Source of the DNA: Thermoprotei archaeon
GTDB taxonomy: Archaea; Thermoproteota; Thermoprotei_A; Sulfolobales; Ignisphaeraceae
Reading direction: 5' to 3'
DNA: 15,389 nucleotides
Assembly (NCBI GenBank): GCA_003661905.1
Contig: QMXA01000002.1
Span: 1 to 15,389 of the forward strand
Position numbers and translations under genes: made by a program. Shown one piece after another: positions 1-7,278 of this stretch. A model generated the notes under the pieces. The model had not been told where the DNA came from, ran no database searches, and saw nothing but the letters and a program-made list of their open reading frames with translations. Position 1 is the first letter of the stretch, and the number at the start of each line of letters is the position of its first letter.

Positions 1-465
1 CTATTCTTAGATGAACCAACATCTGGATTAGATGTACTTAGTGCTAGGATAATAAGGTCTCTTCTTCTAAAGCTGAAAGAACAGGGAAAAACAATTATTT
101 TAACTACACATAATGTTAATGAAGCAGGTATGCTTTGTGACAGAGTTGCCATAATGAATAAAGGTAAGATAATTGCAGTAGGAACTCCTGAGGAATTAAG
201 GATAAAGTTCGGGGAATATATACGTATTTCGCTATGTTTTAATAGAGAAGTGGATACCAAACTCTTAAGAAATTATCTTAATGCTTATGAAACAATAATT
301 CAGGGGAGGCGATTGATAGTAATATGTAGATTAAACGATTTAAAGAAGGCTCTCGATCAAATTATGAACATTGTTAAGTCGTATGATCTCGATATAAAAG
401 AATTTCAAGCATCAGGACCAAACTTCGAGGACGTATTCGTAGGGTTAATACAAAATGATATTTAA
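1..465 (+). CDS. ABC transporter ATP-binding protein, 3' part (5' end outside window)
   Basis: The frame is open from base 1, so the Walker A and signature regions lie upstream of the window and only the last 154 residues are visible. They begin with a Walker B/D-loop block (LFLDEPTSGLD, visible residues 1-11). A Q/G-turn helix follows, then the switch histidine in TTHN (His37). The tail of about 110 residues resembles the C-terminal extension of DrrA/CcmA-type ATPases that pair with ABC-2 permeases. The protein should sit on the cytoplasmic face and drive the permease encoded next, whose start overlaps this gene by 11 bases. Substrate is not evident; drug, lipid or polysaccharide export are all known for this class. 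The ATPase call is secure; the substrate is unknown. Confidence 0.93.
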   Translation, partial: LFLDEPTSGLDVLSARIIRSLLLKLKEQGKTIILTTHNVNEAGMLCDRVAIMNKGKIIAVGTPEELRIKFGEYIRISLCFNREVDTKLLRNYLNAYETIIQGRRLIVICRLNDLKKALDQIMNIVKSYDLDIKEFQASGPNFEDVFVGLIQNDI

Positions 466-1207
466 GGATATTAAGCAATATCTGGGTAGAATATGGGTCT
501 TATGCCTTAAAGATATGAAGCTTTACTACTTTAAAGGCCCTACAATAGTTATGGGGATTCTTATGCCCTTATTCATATGGCTTGCATTTGTTGTTGGCAG
601 GGGGCTTTCATTTATTAATAGTCTGCCAATGCTTATTGCAGTATCTTCCTTCTTTACTTCATCATCCATTACACCCATAATAATGACTTGGGAGACTAGA
701 CAAAGAACTCTGGAAATGCTTCTGAGTAGACCAGTCACGATACGTATTGTTCTCTTTGGTACAGCATTAGCGTCATCTTTCTTCGGCATTTTCATCTCAT
801 CTATACTCGTAATTATTGGTCTATTTCTAAATCTCATACCACATGATTTAATATCATTAGCTCTCGGAATAATTATATCTTCAACTTGTTATTCCTTTAT
901 GGGATTGCTATTTTCAGCAATACCTTCTGATATACCAGCAGATGCAGTTATGTTGTCAAGTGCTATTAGATTGCCATTAATATTTATAAGCGGAGTATTT
1001 GTGCCTATATCAAATTTGCCTTATTATATTAAGCCCTTTGCCTTTGCCTCACCGCTGACTTATTTCTCGGACTTAATTAAATATTCTTATTATTATAACT
1101 CGATTTTTAGTCCCTTAATCAACATAATCATTCTTTTATTCTTAACTATAGTATTCATGGTATTAGCATTAATTACTAACGAGAAAACCTTAATGAAACG
1201 GTTATGA
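455..1207 (+). CDS. ABC-2 type transporter permease
   Basis: This is a 250-residue integral membrane protein with about six hydrophobic segments, near residues 27-50, 57-78, 98-124, 130-155, 170-190 and 218-243. A short charged N-terminal amphipathic stretch precedes them. The size and the segment RPVTIRIVLFG after helix 2 fit the ABC-2 permease family, in which a permease dimer pairs with two ATPases to export a substrate. The ATG overlaps the end of the ATPase gene by 11 bases, which implies translational coupling. A later ATG at codon 21 would remove the amphipathic leader, so the first ATG is preferred. No glycan, antibiotic or heme gene lies beside it to suggest the substrate. The family is clear; the cargo is not. 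Confidence 0.88.
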   Translation: MIFKDIKQYLGRIWVLCLKDMKLYYFKGPTIVMGILMPLFIWLAFVVGRGLSFINSLPMLIAVSSFFTSSSITPIIMTWETRQRTLEMLLSRPVTIRIVLFGTALASSFFGIFISSILVIIGLFLNLIPHDLISLALGIIISSTCYSFMGLLFSAIPSDIPADAVMLSSAIRLPLIFISGVFVPISNLPYYIKPFAFASPLTYFSDLIKYSYYYNSIFSPLINIIILLFLTIVFMVLALITNEKTLMKRL

Positions 1208-1853
1208 AAGAATTCCCTCATGCTGTGATAAGTAAAAGGTGAATAAAACTTAGAGAGAATCATTTGAATTATTTTAATAATATTGGAGATTTATTAGTTT
1301 ATTAATGGGTTATTCCGTTCCTTCACTATAATTAATTTACAACGAGCTCCGTGTCCGTAGTTACTCAATTATTTAGGCTCAGATGCGGCATGTAACTAAG
1401 TGATTAATGATGAGCACATATATAGATTCCATTATATTTATATAGTCTCCATGGAATTGGAGCTATTATAAGTATATTCATAGCTATATTTTATGTGTAA
1501 ATGTAAGTTGAAACAATATAGTAGAGCAGTAATCACACTTCAAATGACGAGGTACAATGCTATCATATATGTCTTGGTATAGTATGAGATCCTTGTAAAG
1601 GTATAGAGCAGTAAGCAAATGAAGATTAATGACATACACTATGACGGAGATGTGTTTAAGGATCCAATAAATCGAAGGCTTAAGAATGGTCATAGAGGTT
1701 GCCATTACTATAAGTCAAAGCTACTAATGTCCCTTGGAGTATGATTATTACAAGGTATAGAGGTTTTACTAAAATTTCACAGTATAACTATCTACCCCCA
1801 GTTTAATCGGATCACGACTTGGGGAGAAGGTTGCTTTACTGAGGAATAAGTAT
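1208..1853. other. 646-base gene-poor stretch, possible decayed gene
   Basis: No convincing gene, tRNA or CRISPR unit was found. One plus-strand frame runs from ATG 1493 to TAA 1849 with three internal stops (TAG 1580, TAG 1604, TGA 1742). The segment 1619-1741 within it reads as a basic, protein-like 41-residue piece (includes VFKDPINRRLKNGHRG). A minus-strand open frame of 73 codons (1705 to 1484) overlaps it and has no recognisable motif or clear ribosome site. A rough direct similarity exists between about 1517-1535 and 1602-1617 (shared core AGAGCAGTAA). Near 1429-1457 a 7-bp inverted repeat (ATTCCAT/ATGGAAT) flanks an AT-rich loop. The region may hold the remains of a mobile or accessory gene, but the evidence is weak. 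Confidence 0.4.
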
Positions 1854-2789
1854 TTAAATACTTAATTTATTATATGGTTTTCTAAGGTAGTTTGCCTTGA
1901 TTATCAATTTCTTTATTAAGTTTAGTTTTGGTATAGGTCTTAGTGCATATTTTAAATCCACCTCATCTCCATTAATAATACATGTCTTTAGCTTACCATC
2001 TGGTGTGAGTCTAAGCCTTGTGCAATGCATGCAAAACTTCGGGTTACAAAACCACCTTACGAACTCGACTACTGCACCATTATCAAGTGTATAGACAGGT
2101 CTTGCATGTAGTGAGTATCGTATGATTTTCTTAACTGCTTTCTCCTTAATCATTTTCTCAAATACTGAAATAGATATGTAGTACTTCATGAATACATCTC
2201 TAGATATACCTATGGGTTCAAGTTCTATTACCTGTAGAATGGCCCCAATAGATCTTGCATATTCAATCATATTCCAAAACTCATCATCATTTATACCTTT
2301 TAGGACTACATAGTTTATCTTTATTGGATTAAGACCAGCATTGATAGCTGCTTTAATACCCTTCAATACTCTACTAAGGCCATTAATACCTGTTACAACT
2401 CTGAATTTATTGGGATTTAAAGATGGTAAACTAATATTAACTCTCATTAAACCAGCTTCAGCAAGCTTATTTGCTAAATTATCTAGGTAATAACCATTAG
2501 TAGTCATTCCAAGATCAAGAGGTTTAATAGATGCTATTTCCTTAACTACATCTACAATATCTGGACGGAGTAGAGGTTCACCACCTGTTAATTTAAACTT
2601 CCTTATCCCTAGAGCTGAAGCTGCATAAGCTATGATTCCAATCTCATTAGGTGTTAGTAAATCGTTGACTTTCTCAATGCCTTCAAGGTGGCAGTAAAAA
2701 CAATTATAATTACATAGAGATGTAATACTTATTCTTAGATGAGTTAATGGCCTTCCATAATTATCAATTAAACTCACTATAATTCCCAA
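1854..2789 (-). CDS. moaA: MoaA-like radical SAM GTP 3',8-cyclase
   Basis: The family converts GTP to 3',8-cyclo-7,8-dihydro-GTP, the first step of molybdopterin (or tungstopterin) synthesis. The radical SAM cluster motif is CNYNCFYC (Cys26, Cys30, Cys33), followed by the SAM-binding LTGGEP at residues 68-72. A second [4Fe-4S] site that binds GTP is shown by Cys253, Cys256 and Cys270 in the CX2CX13C arrangement, with the conserved TRLRLTPDGK between. Length (311) is normal for archaeal MoaA. The start is TTG; a GTG at codon 5 is the alternative, and the fold begins soon after. The C-terminus ends in KLSI, without the Gly-Gly tail described for bacterial MoaA. No other cofactor gene lies in the window. 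It is transcribed divergently from nfeD. Confidence 0.88.
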   Translation of the reverse strand: MGIIVSLIDNYGRPLTHLRISITSLCNYNCFYCHLEGIEKVNDLLTPNEIGIIAYAASALGIRKFKLTGGEPLLRPDIVDVVKEIASIKPLDLGMTTNGYYLDNLANKLAEAGLMRVNISLPSLNPNKFRVVTGINGLSRVLKGIKAAINAGLNPIKINYVVLKGINDDEFWNMIEYARSIGAILQVIELEPIGISRDVFMKYYISISVFEKMIKEKAVKKIIRYSLHARPVYTLDNGAVVEFVRWFCNPKFCMHCTRLRLTPDGKLKTCIINGDEVDLKYALRPIPKLNLIKKLIIKANYLRKPYNKLSI

Positions 2790-2849
2790 TGGATACTACT
2801 AGCTCTAAGCAAAAAATTTACTCGTAATAAATCAATTATTCCTATTCTC

Positions 2850-2857
2850 TTTATATT
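2850..2857 (+). promoter_or_regulatory. TATA box for the nfeD-stomatin operon
   Basis: TTTATATT lies about 25 bases before the TTG/GTG start of nfeD, the normal spacing from an archaeal TATA box to the transcription start. The mRNA would then begin at or near the start codon, i.e. be leaderless. Read on the other strand, the same AT block could serve moaA with a leader of about 40 bases. Inferred from spacing and composition only. Confidence 0.45.
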
Positions 2858-2876
2858 TTCTCGAGAGAAGCATCAG

Positions 2877-4139
2877 TTGGTGTATAGAGTGTCTAGGCAC
2901 TTGTTAGTATCACTACTCATAGCATTTATTATACTAATATTTCTAGCTACTTCAGCTACATCAGAATCTGAAAGAAAAGGTGTCCTTGTAAGTCTAAGCA
3001 CTAATATTGATGGAGGAGCTGTCTCCCTTATAGAGAAAGGTATTAATAGTGCTAAGAATAGAAATGCTGTGTTAATTCTAGAAATCAATACCTATGGTGG
3101 TTACTTAGCTGCAGCAGATAAAATAATAGAATTGATAAAGAGCGAGAGAATTGAGTGTTATTCCTGGATACCTCCTGGAAGTAAAGCTATTTCAGCAGGT
3201 TCATTAATAGCTCTAGCATGTAAGGAGATCTATATGGGTCCTGGAAGTGTTATTGGAGCTGCAAAACCCATTCCATCAACAGATGAGAAGGTTATTAATT
3301 ATGTAGCTGGTAGGTTCAAATCATTAGCTGAAGAAATGTTTAAGGGAAACAAAACACTTACAGACATTGCCGAGAAATTTGTTAGAGAGAACCTAGTATT
3401 AACAGATAAAGAAGCTTATGAAATAGGATTTGCTAGAAAAGCTACTAATTTAGATGAATTAACTGAGAAATTAGATATTGAAATAGTTGATGAAATTAAT
3501 CCTGGGTTATGGGAAAGAATATTATCAGTAATATCAGATCCATATATTTCAAATATAATGTTATTTCTAGGAGTATTCCTAATAGTGTTAGAAGTGCTCA
3601 TAACAGGCTTCCAAGGCTATGTAGTAGCTGGTATTTTACTAATTATTCTAAGTCTTTATGGAATGGCTGTTGTACCTGCTAATATGTTAGCAGCAGCACT
3701 TCTAGTTGGTGGTGCAGTACTACTCATAGCAGAGCTATACACACCTGGATTTGGAGTATTTGGAATAAGTGGGTTCATTCTAGTTGGTGTAGGTGCTTAC
3801 TTACTCTTTACCTCAGAACCTTACATGGTATTTGGAGCTTTACAAATAACAACTATTGCACTATTAGTAATTGGGGTAGGATTCATGATATTCATAGGCT
3901 ATAAAGCCTCAAAGACTATAAGAATGAAGAAACCCAAAATAGAGGAACGTATAGTTGGTCAAGAAGGAGTAGCAAAAACAGATATCGAACCAACGAAACC
4001 GGGTGTTGCTTATGTTGCAGGTGAGGATTGGACTGCTCTCTCCATTGATGAAAAGATAAGAGCTGGTGAGAAAGTTATTGTAGTGGAGATGAAGGGATTA
4101 GTGCTAAAGGAGAAAAGAGCAGGAAAAGAAACAGAATAA
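2877..4139 (+). CDS. nfeD: NfeD-type membrane-bound serine protease
   Basis: A membrane protease of the long NfeD/ClpP-like class; Pyrococcus members cleave the C-terminal hydrophobic tail of the partner stomatin. Residues 1-28 form a signal peptide or anchor (RHLLVSLLIAFIILIFLA). Residues about 35-205 are a ClpP-like domain with the Ser-Lys dyad visible as Ser106 (in KAISAGSLIA) and Lys138 (in STDEKVINY). Four or five membrane helices follow (about 226-243, 246-264, 268-287, 294-311, 322-342), then a soluble NfeD OB-fold domain near 355-410. Start choice is open: TTG 2877, GTG 2880 or GTG 2889. GTG 2889 has GGTG six bases upstream; the first two fit a leaderless message. The gene lies 59 bases before the stomatin gene, the usual pairing. 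Confidence 0.93.
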   Translation: MVYRVSRHLLVSLLIAFIILIFLATSATSESERKGVLVSLSTNIDGGAVSLIEKGINSAKNRNAVLILEINTYGGYLAAADKIIELIKSERIECYSWIPPGSKAISAGSLIALACKEIYMGPGSVIGAAKPIPSTDEKVINYVAGRFKSLAEEMFKGNKTLTDIAEKFVRENLVLTDKEAYEIGFARKATNLDELTEKLDIEIVDEINPGLWERILSVISDPYISNIMLFLGVFLIVLEVLITGFQGYVVAGILLIILSLYGMAVVPANMLAAALLVGGAVLLIAELYTPGFGVFGISGFILVGVGAYLLFTSEPYMVFGALQITTIALLVIGVGFMIFIGYKASKTIRMKKPKIEERIVGQEGVAKTDIEPTKPGVAYVAGEDWTALSIDEKIRAGEKVIVVEMKGLVLKEKRAGKETE

Positions 4140-4184
4140 TGACTCATTAGTAAAAGATATTTTCTGCAAAGTAAAGCACTAATT

Positions 4185-4192
4185 GGGGAGGG
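4185..4192 (+). promoter_or_regulatory. Strong ribosome binding site deciding the stomatin start
   Basis: GGGGAGGG stands six bases before ATG 4199, which selects that ATG over the TTG immediately upstream at 4196. Confidence 0.7.
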
Positions 4193-4198
4193 AATTTG

Positions 4199-5074
4199 AT
4201 GGATCCCTTTACCATCGCTTTCATAGTTCTGATAATCATAATAATTGCAGCGATCATTGCTAAGTATATAAAAATAGTCCCTGAATATAAAAGACTCATA
4301 GTCTTCAGACTTGGAAGAATGATTGGTGTTAAAGGGCCAGGATTAGTAGCTCTAGTACCATTCATAGATAGTTATAGAGAAGTTGATTTAAGAGAATTTG
4401 TCCTCGATATACCTCCACAGACCTGTATAACTAAAGATAATGCACCAGTAGAGATAGATCTTCTAATATATATGAAGGTCTTTGAACCAGCTAAGTCAGT
4501 AACAGAAGTTCAGAACTATGTTGTTGCTGCAAGCGGTATTGCTGTAACAACACTGAGAGCTATAGTGGGTGATTTAGTACTTGATGACGTACTTGCTAAG
4601 AGAGAATACATAAACTCAACTCTCAGGGCAAAACTAGATGAAGTTACAGATAGATGGGGAATAAAGGTAACAGCTGTTGAAATTAGAGAGATAAAGCCAC
4701 CTAGAGAAGTTCAAGAAGCTATGATTAAGCAAATGGCTGCTGAAAGAACTAGAAGAGCAATGATACTAGAAGCAGATGGTAAGAAGCAATCAGCAATTCT
4801 AGAAGCTGAAGGCTATAAAGAAGCTGTGATGAAGAAAGCTGAAGGAGATAAAACAGCTCAAATTCTCAGAGCTGAAGGTATAGCTACGGCTCTTGAAAGA
4901 ATAAATGAAGCAGCTGCTAAAATAGGTACTAATACTATGTTACTCCAATACTTCGAAGCTCTTAAGAAAATGGCTGAATCACCAGCTACTAAAATAGTGA
5001 TACCTCTAGAGGTTACACGACTTCTCGAACCACTTGGAAGAATGCTATCATTAACTAGAGAATCCGAGGAATAA
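4199..5074 (+). CDS. Stomatin/prohibitin (SPFH, band 7) membrane protein
   Basis: One N-terminal membrane helix (residues about 3-24) is followed by an SPFH/band 7 domain (about 28-185) that opens with VPEYKRLIVFRLGR and contains GPGLVALVPFID. The C-terminal half is an Ala/Glu-rich coiled coil with repeated EAEG/KAEG/RAEG units (about 190-245), used for oligomerisation. The tail contains a hydrophobic stretch (TKIVIPLEV) comparable in position to the segment that Pyrococcus NfeD protease cuts in its stomatin partner. Length (291) is normal. The protein should form membrane scaffolds facing the cytoplasm. It sits directly after nfeD, so the pair is almost certainly a protease and its substrate or regulator. 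The nucleoside phosphorylase gene follows closely, probably on the same transcript. Confidence 0.95.
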   Translation: MDPFTIAFIVLIIIIIAAIIAKYIKIVPEYKRLIVFRLGRMIGVKGPGLVALVPFIDSYREVDLREFVLDIPPQTCITKDNAPVEIDLLIYMKVFEPAKSVTEVQNYVVAASGIAVTTLRAIVGDLVLDDVLAKREYINSTLRAKLDEVTDRWGIKVTAVEIREIKPPREVQEAMIKQMAAERTRRAMILEADGKKQSAILEAEGYKEAVMKKAEGDKTAQILRAEGIATALERINEAAAKIGTNTMLLQYFEALKKMAESPATKIVIPLEVTRLLEPLGRMLSLTRESEE

Positions 5075-5106
5075 TTCTAAACCTCTTGAAAATCATGCTC
5101 CATTTA

Positions 5107-5865
5107 ATGGGTGTGGGTGTTATTCTGTCTAGATTACCATTTCATATAAGAGCTAAGAGAGGTGACATAGCATCAAGAGCAATAATAGCTGGTGATCCTG
5201 CTAGAGTTAAGCATTTATCAACACTATTAGATAATGCTAAAGTCGTTAATACTAACCGAGGTCTTCTAACCTATACAGGTCTATATAAGGGAGTTCCCAT
5301 TACCATAGCAACTCATGGTATAGGAGGTCCATCAGCTGCAATAGTTATTGAGGAATTAGCAATGCTCGGTGCTAAGGTCATTATCAGGTTTGGAACAGCT
5401 GGAGGTCTTATTGAGAACCTAGATCTTGGAGATATAGTTGTAGTAAGTGGAGCTATTTACATTAGTGGAGGTAATGCTATAGGTATGTACGTACCTGGAG
5501 TATGTATGTGTACATCACCACATCCTGAAGTAACTTATAAAATAATGAAATCTCTCAAAGAACAGGGATTAAAGTATGTTCTAGGACCTGTTTTTAGTAG
5601 TGATGCATTCTATGCTGAAGACTCAGATTTTGCAAGGAAGTGGGGGGCAAAAGGAGTTGTAGCAGTTGAAATGGAGTGTGCAGTTCTCTTCTCACTGGGA
5701 TGGATGAGAAACCTTAAGACAGGAGCAGTACTATTAATTAACAATAACCTCACTAGAAGAAGGCGCTATATAGCAACAGCCGAAGAACTTAAACCAAAAG
5801 TTCTAGAACTTGGTCGTGCAGTTCTTAATGCTTTAATAAACATTAATGAGGAGGATGAAGCATAG
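5107..5865 (+). CDS. Nucleoside phosphorylase, NP-I family (MTA/purine or uridine phosphorylase)
   Basis: The protein closely resembles the hexameric crenarchaeal 5'-methylthioadenosine/purine nucleoside phosphorylases, which use phosphate to split nucleosides into base and ribose-1-phosphate. Numbering from ATG 5107, the phosphate-binding GDPAR motif is at 29-33, RFGTAGG at 94-100, SSDAFYAED at 164-172, and the ribose-binding VAVEMECA at 185-192. The purine-reading Ser-Asp expected in the following strand is Asn212-Asn213 (LLINNNL), so base preference may differ; uridine phosphorylase is a real alternative. Start is uncertain: in-frame TTG 5086, ATG 5095, ATG 5107 and GTG 5113 all precede the conserved HIRAKRGD. 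The best-placed ribosome site (GGGTG) would actually serve a CTG at 5125. It lies downstream of stomatin on the same strand and ends eight bases before a convergent gene. Confidence 0.9.
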   Translation: MGVGVILSRLPFHIRAKRGDIASRAIIAGDPARVKHLSTLLDNAKVVNTNRGLLTYTGLYKGVPITIATHGIGGPSAAIVIEELAMLGAKVIIRFGTAGGLIENLDLGDIVVVSGAIYISGGNAIGMYVPGVCMCTSPHPEVTYKIMKSLKEQGLKYVLGPVFSSDAFYAEDSDFARKWGAKGVVAVEMECAVLFSLGWMRNLKTGAVLLINNNLTRRRRYIATAEELKPKVLELGRAVLNALININEEDEA

Positions 5866-5873
5866 CTTACTCA

Positions 5874-7271
5874 CTAATCATATAGGCCTAGTTTTTTCAG
5901 TATTCCCCTAGCAGCTAGTATTCCTGTTGCAGCTGCTACATTTATTCCTCTTGATAGCCCTGTTCCATCACCTGCTACAAATATGTTTTCAACATTCGTT
6001 TCCATATCTCTACTAGTTGCTGTCTTTACACTATAGAATTTAATCTCCGGAGCATAAAGAAGTGTCTGCGAAGATGCAACACCTGGAATGATTCTATTAA
6101 GTCTACGTAGAGCTTCCACTAAATTTGCTACAACTCTATATGGTAGTGCCATTGATATATCACCTGGTGTAACATCCTTTAGAGTAGGGCTTATAGAGCT
6201 CTTCAATACTCTATCCCAAGTACTTCTCCTGCCACTCTCTAAATCACCAAATCTTTGTATGAGAGGTTTGCCTCCACCAAGTTTTGTTGCAAGTCTTACT
6301 ATGCTTTTTCCATACTCTATAGTATCCTCCATAGGATCTGTAAGTCTTATTGTAACTAGTAATGCAAAGTTAGTATTAGAGCTCTTCTTCCTTCTATAAC
6401 TTTCACCATTAACACCCACAGTTCCATCATCATATACTTCCTTAACAACGAATCCTCTTGGATTAGTGCAGAAGGTTCTTACCTTATCATCGAATCTCTT
6501 TGTATGCATTATTATTTTCGGATCTCTGACTATATCCGTTATCTCATCCATCACTATTGCAGGTACTTCAACTCTAATACCTACATCTAGGGGTCCTGGA
6601 ACAGTCTTGATATCTAGTTTCCTTGCTATATCTCTGTACCATTCAGCACCAGATCTTCCGGGAGCGAGCAGTAAGTACTTTGCCTCTATTTCTCCTATAC
6701 TTGTACATAACTTGAATAACTCACTTACTTTATTTATATCACGTACTTCAGTCTTGGTAAGTAATTTAATGCCTTTATTCTCTATGTAATTAGTCATAGA
6801 CTCTACTATTTTAACAGCGTAATCTGTACCTATGTATCTCTGTATAGATGGTATGAATGTAGCGCCAGCTCTTATAGCTTTCTTCTCTAACTCTTTAGCT
6901 ATTTTCTCATCGGGGATATGGAGGGAATTTGGTGGTGCTCCGAATTTAATGACTATTGAATCAACATACTTTATGAGGTTGTCTGCCTCATCCCAATCAC
7001 CAAGTAGCTCATGGAGATCACCTCCAATGTCAGGTCTTAGATTTATGAGGAAGCTACTTAGCGCTCCAGCACCTCCAACTCCGTGAAGAACTCTGCAAGG
7101 TTTACAGAAGATACATTTTCCCTCAGTTATTAAGGGACAAGATCTCTCACTAGCTCTAGGTCCTTTATCTACTAATACTACTCGTACCTTACTTCTAGCT
7201 CTAGTAGCTAGTTCATAAGCTGCGAATAATCCTGCAGGACCTGCGCCAATAATAGCTATATCAAATTTCAA
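5874..7271 (-). CDS. FAD-dependent dehydrogenase of the COG2509-like family
   Basis: The protein begins with a dinucleotide-binding fold, DIAIIGAGPAGLFAAYEL, with GXGXXG at residues 9-14 and an acidic end of strand 2 near Asp35. It ends with the second FAD contact, NIFVAGDGTGLSRGIN. Between residues 45 and 59 four cysteines occur as C-x7-C-x2-C-x2-C (Cys45, 53, 56, 59), followed by GVGGAGALS and DIGGDL. This block is typical of uncharacterised FAD-dependent dehydrogenases and could bind an iron-sulfur centre or zinc, though no role is proven. Length 465 is normal. The start is TTG, the only start possible before the Rossmann strand, with GGGAG three bases upstream overlapping the stop codon of the preceding gene. 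It is the last gene of the set Nudix, glycosidase-like, dehydrogenase. Its substrate is unknown. Confidence 0.85.
   Translation of the reverse strand: MKFDIAIIGAGPAGLFAAYELATRARSKVRVVLVDKGPRASERSCPLITEGKCIFCKPCRVLHGVGGAGALSSFLINLRPDIGGDLHELLGDWDEADNLIKYVDSIVIKFGAPPNSLHIPDEKIAKELEKKAIRAGATFIPSIQRYIGTDYAVKIVESMTNYIENKGIKLLTKTEVRDINKVSELFKLCTSIGEIEAKYLLLAPGRSGAEWYRDIARKLDIKTVPGPLDVGIRVEVPAIVMDEITDIVRDPKIIMHTKRFDDKVRTFCTNPRGFVVKEVYDDGTVGVNGESYRRKKSSNTNFALLVTIRLTDPMEDTIEYGKSIVRLATKLGGGKPLIQRFGDLESGRRSTWDRVLKSSISPTLKDVTPGDISMALPYRVVANLVEALRRLNRIIPGVASSQTLLYAPEIKFYSVKTATSRDMETNVENIFVAGDGTGLSRGINVAAATGILAARGILKKLGLYD
5892..5897 (+). terminator. Possible oligo-T terminator of the nfeD operon
   Basis: A run of six T on the plus strand lies 27 bases after the phosphorylase stop, inside the 3' end of the convergent FAD gene, where it encodes lysines. 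Archaeal RNA polymerase stops at short T tracts. The function is inferred from position. Confidence 0.3.
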
Positions 7272-7278
7272 AAGCTCC

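Noticed and set aside
526..837. Minus-strand open frame opposite the permease
   Set aside because: It has no motif or ribosome site and lies fully inside the membrane protein gene.
1404..1470. Box C/D small RNA suggested by ATGATGA near 1407
   Set aside because: No CTGA D box at a suitable distance and no paired ends.
6088..7086. Three plus-strand open frames opposite the FAD dehydrogenase
   Set aside because: They mirror the coding phase of a strongly conserved gene; no ribosome sites and no recognisable domains.
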